A stretch of 23,346 nt of DNA from a virus, in the IMG/VR virus record IMGVR_UViG_3300044646_000914, positions 1 to 23,346 of that record. One strand, 5' to 3'. Positions 4,904 through 10,737 of the stretch are shown one piece after another (the first letter of the stretch is position 1; each line of letters opens with the position of its first letter). The notes beneath the pieces are model-generated. The model searched no databases, was not told where the DNA came from, and saw nothing but the letters and a program-made list of their open reading frames with translations. The position numbers and the translations under genes are program-made.

Positions 4904-5599
4904 ATGATAATCGAACCCGACTTCTTAGATCACTGGAAGACCCGCCTGCTGATGCGGCTGCTCGACACCGAGGCAGCCCCAAACTACGTCATCCGACTCT
5001 GGTCTCATTGCCAGACCCGGAAGACAAACAAGTTCCCGGAATGGAGCCCGGCCATTCTGGCATCGGTCTGCCGATGGCCCGGTGATGCTGATCAGTTCTG
5101 GTCTGCAATGATGCAGACATTCTGCCGGCACGAAGATGGACACCTGATCGCTCACGAGTGGGACGAGGTGAACGCCAGCCTGATTGCTGCCTGGTCCAAT
5201 GGAGGCAAAGGAGGGCGCCCAAAGAAACCCATGGGTAACCCACGGGTTAACCCAGAATCGAATCCGGTTAACCCACGGCTAACCCATGGGGTAACCGATA
5301 GAGAAGATAGAGAAGATAAGACAGAGAAGATACAGGCGGACAAGCCGCCCACCGCTCGTTTCCAGAAGCCTACGCTCGAAGAGCTGACTGCTGAAGCCAT
5401 TAAGATCGGCCTACCCATCACCGAGGTCGACAAGTTCTGGAACTACTACGAGTCCAACGGTTGGAAGGTTGGAAAGAACCCGATGAAGTCCTGGCCTGCT
5501 GCCTTGAGGAACTGGTTGTCTCGGCTCAATGCTTCCCCCGATGGGTCCGGTAAGTCCGGCGGGCGGAAATTTACAAACAGCATCGCCGACTACCAATGA
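4904..5599 (+). CDS. Replication initiator or helicase-loader-like protein
   Basis: A 231-residue protein placed directly before the DnaB-type helicase (4-nt overlap). The N-terminal part (1-95) looks like a winged-helix DNA-binding domain (MRLLDTEAAPNYVIRLWSHC, then FPEWSPAILASVCRWPGDAD). A Gly/Lys linker (NGGKGGRPKKP, 99-109) leads into a Pro/Asn-rich repeat (110-130) and a charged run (TDREDREDKTEK). The C-terminal motif FWNYYESNGWKVG...MKSWPAALRNWLSR (178-207) is one I associate with phage replisome organisers. The linker DNA carries phased repeats and a purine tract, as in the lambda O gene, whose origin lies inside the initiator gene. The role is inferred from layout; the start lacks a Shine-Dalgarno. 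Confidence 0.7.
   Translation: MIIEPDFLDHWKTRLLMRLLDTEAAPNYVIRLWSHCQTRKTNKFPEWSPAILASVCRWPGDADQFWSAMMQTFCRHEDGHLIAHEWDEVNASLIAAWSNGGKGGRPKKPMGNPRVNPESNPVNPRLTHGVTDREDREDKTEKIQADKPPTARFQKPTLEELTAEAIKIGLPITEVDKFWNYYESNGWKVGKNPMKSWPAALRNWLSRLNASPDGSGKSGGRKFTNSIADYQ
5226..5297. repeat. Iteron-like repeats; candidate replication origin inside the initiator gene
   Basis: Five copies of AACCCA begin at 5226, 5237, 5249, 5270 and 5281. Four extend to a form of AACCCAYGGSK; the one at 5249 is degenerate. The spacings of 11, 12, 21 and 11 nt are close to one or two helical turns. Perfect palindromes occur at the junctions (ACCCATGGGT at 5227-5236, GGGTTAACCC at 5244-5253, GGTTAACC at 5266-5273). Helically phased repeats within the initiator linker are the hallmark of lambda-like iterons that bind the initiator dimer. 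Function is inferred; the repeat is directly visible. Confidence 0.6.
5298..5333. other. Purine-rich strand-asymmetric tract beside the iterons; candidate unwinding element
   Basis: Directly after the repeats the + strand is almost pure purine with T and few C, built from repeats of GATAGAGAA and AGAGAAGAT. It is locally much richer in A+T than its surroundings. In lambda the iterons are followed by an A+T-rich region that melts when the initiator binds, and this tract occupies the same place. It encodes the charged DREDREDKTEK run, so protein-level low complexity is an alternative explanation. Confidence 0.45.
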
Positions 5600-6891
5600 G
5601 CGACCCCTACTTTGCCCAGGACGACGAGTACGGCCTCATCGGCGCCTGTCTTTCCGGTGGTTCGGATGTCTGTCACGAGGTGTTCGCCAAGATCCCGACT
5701 GCAGCTATCCAGCACGACAAGTTGCGCTGCCTGTACGAGATCACCAAAAGCCTGGTCGCCAAGACCGAGCCGGTCAACCTGACGACGGTGGTCAAAGAGT
5801 GGCAGCGCTCAATTCCTCAGATTACCCCACCATTTGAGGAATTGAACAAGGCAGACGAGCTGTGTCCCAGCCCGGCCAATCATCCGGCCTTCTCCCAGGC
5901 TGTCCTAGAAGCCTACCATAGACGCCAGCTCAGAACCGCTGGAGACCGTCTGATCCGTGAGTCTGCTGTCTCCACCCTCTCCGTCGATCAAATCGTCTCC
6001 AATGCCGAAGCAGGGCTCACCGTTGAGGCATCTAAAGAGGAGGTGCAATCGTCCAAGTCCGTTGTCAGCCGTTTCATCGACTCCACACAGGAAAGATTCT
6101 CAAGGCAGGGCCAGCTTTCCGGGATCACCTCGGGCTTCCACAGGCTCGACCAGATGACCGATGGGTTTCAATACGGTGAGCTGGCCATCATTGCAGCCCG
6201 ACCCAGCATTGGGAAGACAGCCATTGCCATCGCCATTGCCAAGGCAGCAGCCATCGACTCCCGTATACCCACCCTGTTCGTTAGCCTGGAGATGTCCGAC
6301 GAGTCCATCGTGCGCCGTATGGTCTCGGCTATTGGCAGCATACCAATGCAGGACATCAAGACCGGCCAGCTCGACCAGGGAGGAATGAAGGCAATGTCCA
6401 GTGCATCAGCCAAGATCGCAGGCAGCCCCATCCATTTTGTGTCCGGTTCATCTGTATCGAACATCGCAACGATCACCGCGGTAATCCGCCGTGCTGTACG
6501 CAAGTGGGGCGTGAAGCTGGTGCTGGTCGACTATCTGCAAAAGATCCACGGCAGTAGGGCTGCAGAGAAGAAAACGTATGAGATTGCAGAAGTTTCGGGC
6601 AGACTCAAAGGCGTGGCCTCTGATACCAAGACAGCCGTGGTTGCCCTGGCCCAGCTCAATCGGGAGAACGAGAAGGACAAAGGCCGAGTACCTCGGCTCA
6701 CCGACCTGGCCGACTCCGGGCAGATTGAAAGGGACGCTGACCTTGTGTTACTGCTCAACCGTGAACGCCATGAGGCCCAAGGTGAGGCTGTGATCGCCAT
6801 CGCCAAACAGCGAGACGGTGAGTGCGGCCTGGTTCCTCTGTGGTACGACGGCCAGTACTGCCGCTTCACCGACCCGCCCCCGATCTACTGA
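5596..6891 (+). CDS. dnaB: DnaB-type replicative DNA helicase
   Basis: A 431-residue hexameric 5'-3' DNA helicase of the RecA-like DnaB family, the motor of the phage replication fork. The N-terminal helical domain (about 1-150) includes DEYGLIGACLSGG. The C-terminal ATPase has Walker A ARPSIGKTAIA (201-211), the catalytic segment LFVSLEMS (227-234), Walker B KLVLVDYLQ (307-315), the LAQLNRE sensor (351-357), DSGQIERDAD (373-382) and the AIAKQRDG arginine-finger loop (401-408). The Walker A has Ile where most relatives have Gly or Met (RPSIGKT). The length is normal for the family. It overlaps the initiator gene by 4 nt and the next gene by 1 nt (TGATG), which fits a replication operon. Confidence 0.95.
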   Translation: MSDPYFAQDDEYGLIGACLSGGSDVCHEVFAKIPTAAIQHDKLRCLYEITKSLVAKTEPVNLTTVVKEWQRSIPQITPPFEELNKADELCPSPANHPAFSQAVLEAYHRRQLRTAGDRLIRESAVSTLSVDQIVSNAEAGLTVEASKEEVQSSKSVVSRFIDSTQERFSRQGQLSGITSGFHRLDQMTDGFQYGELAIIAARPSIGKTAIAIAIAKAAAIDSRIPTLFVSLEMSDESIVRRMVSAIGSIPMQDIKTGQLDQGGMKAMSSASAKIAGSPIHFVSGSSVSNIATITAVIRRAVRKWGVKLVLVDYLQKIHGSRAAEKKTYEIAEVSGRLKGVASDTKTAVVALAQLNRENEKDKGRVPRLTDLADSGQIERDADLVLLLNRERHEAQGEAVIAIAKQRDGECGLVPLWYDGQYCRFTDPPPIY

Positions 6892-7235
6892 TGAAAACCA
6901 AGTACGACCTAGACAGGACCAAATTGCTGCACGACAGCCCGAGGCTGGTGCAGTGGGCCATCAACAAGGGCCTGATGTCCTACCCGCTGAGCCAGAAGTT
7001 CCTAGCGGACGGTTCGCCCGACCCCAACATCGAGTCGACCGAGTACGTCCACCCGGACAAATACACCCCGCAGTTCTGCCGGCGTGCCTACGATCTCCGG
7101 GAGCTCGGAATGACACTCAATGACTTGGCAAAAGCAATTGGAGTATCCCGCGGATCGGTGCCGTATATATTGGCAAAGGGTCACGAGGCTTTCCTTGAAT
7201 CAGAACGAATCAAACACAACTCTAAATCAGAATGA
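6891..7235 (+). CDS. Small HTH DNA-binding protein
   Basis: A 114-residue protein. I chose the ATG overlapping the helicase stop (TGATG); an in-frame upstream start would overlap the helicase by about 70 nt. The N-terminal part (SPRLVQWAINKGLMSYPLSQ) is helical and Trp-containing. A C-terminal helix-turn-helix lies at about 67-98 (LRELGMTLNDLAKAIGVSRG), with a typical Gly-Val-Ser turn and recognition helix (SVPYILAKG). The tail is charged. It may regulate transcription or act as an accessory replication factor; nothing in the sequence decides between them. It overlaps the next gene through ATGA. Confidence 0.7.
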   Translation: MKTKYDLDRTKLLHDSPRLVQWAINKGLMSYPLSQKFLADGSPDPNIESTEYVHPDKYTPQFCRRAYDLRELGMTLNDLAKAIGVSRGSVPYILAKGHEAFLESERIKHNSKSE

Positions 7236-8041
7236 ATAACTCAGAGGATCTGATAAAAGATCCATTCATCCACGCGCAACAGCCCAACTCGGTGGTGCAG
7301 GAGCCAACCAAGGCAGGCACCCGCCCATCTATCCACGTCTCGATGTACGCCTACGGTGGCATCAGTGCTGCCTGCATGATGTCCTGGGTCGACCTGACGG
7401 CCACGTTCGCCCGCTCAGACAGGCAGACCGATCTGCGCACCATCCGGGAGGATGCACTGATCAGCCGCTCCCGTTGCCGCGCCACCAAGTGGTTCCTGGA
7501 CTCCGGCAAAGATGTGTGGGTCCAATTGGACCACGACATCGAGTTCACTGCAGCCGATATAGTCCGCATGGCCGAGCTAGCCCATGAACACCAGGCAACG
7601 GTCTGCATCCCCTACTCATGCCGGTCGCTCCCGGCCCGACCAGCCCTACGCCCGAAGGTGGAGCACCTGCAGGCCCTGAAACACCAGGTGAATGATGCCG
7701 AGTGCGCTTCCGAGCTTGTTCCTGTCACGATGTTCGCATCGGGATGCCTCGCAATCACTCGAGGTTGCCTTATGAGCGCACTTGATTGCTTGGGAGGGTC
7801 AGGAGTGCAGAACCCCTATCGGATCGACTGGTGCGACGATGTGAGGGTCGAGCGCTTCCCGACCCTGTGGATGCCGTTCGCCATGGAGTCCATGCCCGGT
7901 AAACTCGAGTATCTCAGTGAGGATTACGCCGCTGCAGTCAGGATGACCCTGGCCGGAGTGAAGCACTACTCCATGAAGCCCAAGAAACAGCTCAACCACT
8001 GGGGAGAGTTTCCCTTTAGCTTTGCGCCTTATGCCGGGTAA
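7232..8041 (+). CDS. Glycosyltransferase-like protein (GT-A style)
   Basis: A 269-residue protein with features of a nucleotide-diphospho-sugar transferase. After a short disordered N-terminus it has IHVSMYAYGGISAACMMSWV, an early beta-strand and helix as in GT-A enzymes. An acidic LDHDIEF (about 99-105) sits where the metal- and sugar-nucleotide-binding DxD motif normally lies, preceded by a hydrophobic strand (VWVQL). Further on are MFASGCLAITRGCL (167-180), IDWCDDVRV (198-206) and EYLSEDYAAAVRM (226-238), where the Ser-Glu-Asp could supply the catalytic base. Many phages carry such proteins next to replication genes, some modifying DNA bases, others unknown. Sugar donor and acceptor cannot be inferred. 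Confidence 0.65.
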   Translation: MNNSEDLIKDPFIHAQQPNSVVQEPTKAGTRPSIHVSMYAYGGISAACMMSWVDLTATFARSDRQTDLRTIREDALISRSRCRATKWFLDSGKDVWVQLDHDIEFTAADIVRMAELAHEHQATVCIPYSCRSLPARPALRPKVEHLQALKHQVNDAECASELVPVTMFASGCLAITRGCLMSALDCLGGSGVQNPYRIDWCDDVRVERFPTLWMPFAMESMPGKLEYLSEDYAAAVRMTLAGVKHYSMKPKKQLNHWGEFPFSFAPYAG

Positions 8042-8648
8042 GAAGGACAAGAAGCCGAGCATCGAGGACGTCGCCAAGGCAGCCGGAGTCAATTACCTGT
8101 ACACCCAGCGCGTGTTGGCAGGTAACACCGAGATCCCCCAGGCAACGCAAGAGAAGGTCTTCAACGCGGTCAAAGAGCTCGGGTACGTCAAAAGCCACCA
8201 CCCCAATCAACACTTCAACAACAAGCTGACCCAAGAGAAAGCGGACGCTGTCGTCGCTGGTATCCTTGAGAACAAGTCGCTTGAGAAGATAGCGGAAGAT
8301 ACCGGACTAAGCCCTACGACTGCGTTTAAGCTGATCCGAGGCGTTAAGGTCCCAGTCGATTACCCTGAAAACGAGGAGGACTGGCGCAAGGATGTGACGG
8401 GTTTTCTGGAGGTTGCGATCTGGAAGGGCACCAAGCGACTGGCCGAATCCTCTATTAACTTGATCGATGATCGTGGACTTCCCGTAGCGGTCGCCGTGCT
8501 GACCGACAAACTCGCTGTAATTAAGGGGCAACCCACCTCAATTCACCTCGCCATGACGGCCTCTGTGAGCCATCGCGACCTGATGAAGGACCTGAAAGAA
8601 CGCGACGTGACGCCCGTGAACGACGAGCAGACGCCCGACCTGGTTTAG
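8031..8648 (+). CDS. LacI-type HTH protein, candidate small terminase subunit
   Basis: A 205-residue protein. I prefer the ATG at 8031, 11 nt inside the previous gene, over a TTG 9 nt earlier. Residues 9-53 match a LacI-family DNA-binding headpiece (PSIEDVAKAAGVNYLYTQRV, then LAGNTEIPQATQEKVF and KELGY). There is no sugar-binding domain. A second helix-turn-helix follows at about 66-104 (ILENKSLEKIAEDTGLSPTT). The C-terminal part (GLPVAVAVLTDKLAVIKGQP, 149-168) resembles helical segments (DKxxLLxGxPT) I associate with small terminase-like phage proteins. It is the last gene before the spacer and large terminase, the usual place for a small terminase. A transcription regulator is the alternative. 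Confidence 0.55.
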   Translation: MPGKKDKKPSIEDVAKAAGVNYLYTQRVLAGNTEIPQATQEKVFNAVKELGYVKSHHPNQHFNNKLTQEKADAVVAGILENKSLEKIAEDTGLSPTTAFKLIRGVKVPVDYPENEEDWRKDVTGFLEVAIWKGTKRLAESSINLIDDRGLPVAVAVLTDKLAVIKGQPTSIHLAMTASVSHRDLMKDLKERDVTPVNDEQTPDLV

Positions 8649-8660
8649 GTAGTGGTCCAA

Positions 8661-8837
8661 AATGTCCTACCCCTACCGCGGCAGCACCACCGAAAACCAC
8701 GCATTTAGGCCTGTTTCGGGCACTCATGCCTACAATAGCAGTTATATTCACTTCGACACTCAAACACGCAGCAAACCCCTGCAAACATTGATCGAAACGC
8801 ACTTTAGCACCCCTCGGCAGACCCAATGTCCTACCCC
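8661..8837. repeat. 13-bp direct repeat pair AATGTCCTACCCC
   Basis: Identical 13-bp copies lie at 8661-8673 and 8825-8837, 164 nt apart, in the terminase spacer. Both lie outside confident genes. Their identity in an otherwise non-repetitive stretch suggests a protein-binding site or a recombination scar. No flanking inverted ends or target duplication pattern was found, so there is no case for a mobile element. Confidence 0.55.
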
Positions 8838-8963
8838 GTTACACAAGGCAGACACCAGGCCGCCCGGGCCCCCGGGGGAGGGGGTCGGGCAATCCGCGGC
8901 GACGCTAAAAGTCGACGGGTTCTCTAAAACGAAAAATATAAACAAACACACCCCACACAGCCT

Positions 8964-9003
8964 TCAGTCATCCTCAGTCATCCTCTGTCCTCTTCTGTAA
9001 AGT
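8964..9003. repeat. Decameric tandem repeat upstream of terL
   Basis: TCAGTCATCC occurs twice in perfect tandem (8964-8973, 8974-8983), followed by two looser units TCTGTCCTCT and TCTGTAAAGT, keeping the 10-nt register. A 10-nt period would place copies on one face of the helix, as in protein-binding arrays. It ends about 16 nt before the terminase start, so it could be a small terminase binding site, an operator or the 5' leader. Confidence 0.5.
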
Positions 9004-9019
9004 GAGTGGAATCCCCCCT

Positions 9020-10726
9020 ATGTCACACCCCCTCTGCCTCACCTGCTCCAAGCCCTTCGAGATCATCAAGCAGCGCGAAGGCCCCAAGCAGAAGCGCTTC
9101 TGCACCGAGGCCTGCAACACCGCCTGGTGGAACGAGCAGCCGTTGCACCCCGTCATCCCCCGGGTAGACGCCTCGCACCCCCGGGCACTCGAGCTGAAGC
9201 AGAAGCGCACCCAGCTCGTGCTGCTCGAGAAGGCCGACCCCTACACCTACGGTTTCATCCCTGACCACTGGGAGATCGCCAACACCGAGTACGCAGCCAC
9301 CCAGGAGCTGCTGATCTCCGGCGGCAACCGCGCCGGTAAAACCCTCTGGGCCGCACGCCGCGTGGTGCAAACCCTCCTCGAGAAGGAAAACGCCAGCGTC
9401 CTCTGCTGCCACACAAGCCACGCCACCTCAGTCACCGTGCAGCAGCCCGCAATCTACAACTACCTGCCCGTCGCCCTCCGGGCCACCAAGAAGGGCCGTA
9501 TTCACTACCTGAACTACAGCCGCAAGAATGGCTTCACCGACGGCTCATTCATCCTGCCCAACGGATCACGCTGTGACTTCCTGAACTACACGCAGAGCGA
9601 GAACACCATCGAAGGCCGCGAGGCCGACCTGATCTGGTGCGACGAGCTGGTCCCGCAGTCCTGGGTGGACACACTCCGCTACCGCCTCATCACCCGCCGC
9701 GGCAAGCTCCTGGTCACCCAGACACCCCTCGAGGGCGTGGCCAGCGTCTACAAGGAGTTCACCGCCGGCTCCTCAATCTCCGCTTTCCACGACGCCGAGC
9801 TCATCAAAGGCAAGCAAGCGCTCCCCACCTGGCCCCTCGGCAAGGCCGCCCGCACCATGGTGCAGCCCCAGACCAACCGGCGCACCGTGTTCTTCTTCTC
9901 GGAAGACAACCCGTACAACCCCTTCGACGAGATGAAGAGCAAGCTGGTCACCTCGCCCATGGGCCAGATCCTGACCCGGGCCTACGGCTGGGCCTCGGAC
10001 AACATCGGCAAGGCCTTCGCCCGTTTCCGCCCGGATATCCACTGCATCCCGGCCTCCAAGGTGCCCCCCGGCGGCACCCTGTACATGGTCTGCGACCCCG
10101 CTGGCGCCCGGAATTGGTTCTGTTTGTGGTTGTTGGTCTACGAGGACGGCAAGCGGGTTGTGGTGCGGGAGTTCCCGGACTTCAGCAACTACGGCGAGTG
10201 GGCCCTGCCCTCCGAGAAGCCCGACGGCAAGCTCGGGCCTGCCCAGACCTTGGATGCCGGGCGGTCGATATCCGAGTACCGTAACCTATTCAGGACCATT
10301 GAGGCCGAGCTCGGTTACGGCGAGCCTGTGATGCGCCTGATCGACCCCAAGGCCGGCGGTTCGCCCGCACTATCCGAGGCCGGCGGCACAACCCTGATCG
10401 ACCTCCTGGCCGAGTCCGACAACCCCCAGGACGAGCCCATGGCATTCGTACCGGCACCCGGCGTGCCCGTCGACCAGCGCACCAGCGCCATCAACAGCCT
10501 CCTCTCCTACGATGCCACCCAGCCGCTCACCCCGCTCAACGAGCCCTCGCTCTATATCACCGACGACTGCGTCAACCTTACCTACGCACTCTCCGAGCAC
10601 ACCGGGCGCGACGGGCAGAAGGGTGCGACCAAGGACCCCATCGACTGCTTGGGGATGCTCTTGGTCTCCGGTCTTGCGTTCGTAGGCCATGGGGGCTTTG
10701 ATTGCCGCGGCGGCGGTGGATACTAA
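9020..10726 (+). CDS. terL: Terminase large subunit (ATPase/nuclease) with N-terminal zinc finger
   Basis: A 568-residue DNA-packaging motor. I chose ATG at 9020, with GAGTGGA about 9 nt upstream, over GTG at 9002. Residues 6-32 hold a zinc-finger-like Cys set (CLTC...CTEAC; Cys6, 9, 28, 32). The ATPase has Walker A SGGNRAGKT (about 100-108), Walker B ADLIWCDEL (202-210) and the coupling motif LLVTQTP (230-236). The RNase H-like nuclease has acidic residues in YMVCDPAG (Asp359), RLIDPKAGG (Asp442) and KDPIDCLG (Asp539, Asp542). The protein translocates DNA into the empty head and cuts it to length. Length suits the family apart from the extra zinc finger. It precedes the portal gene. Confidence 0.93.
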   Translation: MSHPLCLTCSKPFEIIKQREGPKQKRFCTEACNTAWWNEQPLHPVIPRVDASHPRALELKQKRTQLVLLEKADPYTYGFIPDHWEIANTEYAATQELLISGGNRAGKTLWAARRVVQTLLEKENASVLCCHTSHATSVTVQQPAIYNYLPVALRATKKGRIHYLNYSRKNGFTDGSFILPNGSRCDFLNYTQSENTIEGREADLIWCDELVPQSWVDTLRYRLITRRGKLLVTQTPLEGVASVYKEFTAGSSISAFHDAELIKGKQALPTWPLGKAARTMVQPQTNRRTVFFFSEDNPYNPFDEMKSKLVTSPMGQILTRAYGWASDNIGKAFARFRPDIHCIPASKVPPGGTLYMVCDPAGARNWFCLWLLVYEDGKRVVVREFPDFSNYGEWALPSEKPDGKLGPAQTLDAGRSISEYRNLFRTIEAELGYGEPVMRLIDPKAGGSPALSEAGGTTLIDLLAESDNPQDEPMAFVPAPGVPVDQRTSAINSLLSYDATQPLTPLNEPSLYITDDCVNLTYALSEHTGRDGQKGATKDPIDCLGMLLVSGLAFVGHGGFDCRGGGGY

Positions 10727-10737
10727 CAAAAGACACT

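Larger units (their letters stand above)
8649..9019. other. Noncoding spacer before the large terminase, with repeats
   Basis: About 370 nt without a convincing gene. A 112-codon open frame from 8662 exists, but its product is low-complexity, lacks a ribosome-binding site and includes a Gly/Pro tract from a GC block. The spacer holds a 13-bp direct repeat (8661 and 8825), a GC-rich palindromic block near 8863-8890 (CCCCCGGGGG at 8869-8878), an A-rich patch at 8924-8950 and 10-bp tandem repeats at its end. A TACAAT at 8731 resembles a -10 box but lacks a matching -35. The location suggests a late-promoter, pac or cos site. None can be proven from the sequence. Confidence 0.55.

Noticed and set aside
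5226-5297. AACCCA repeats as a CRISPR array
   Set aside because: Units are about 11 nt with almost no spacers and lie inside a gene; an iteron or protein repeat explains them better.
8731-8736. TACAAT as a -10 promoter box in the terminase spacer
   Set aside because: No acceptable -35 hexamer at 15-19 nt upstream and no extended -10; noted only as a weak hint.
8661-8837. Direct repeats as ends of a mobile element
   Set aside because: No transposase, no terminal inverted repeats and only 151 nt between copies.
8662-9000. 112-codon open frame in the terminase spacer (+ strand)
   Set aside because: Low-complexity product read through a GC palindrome block and CT repeats, no ribosome-binding site, no recognisable domain; the region behaves as noncoding.
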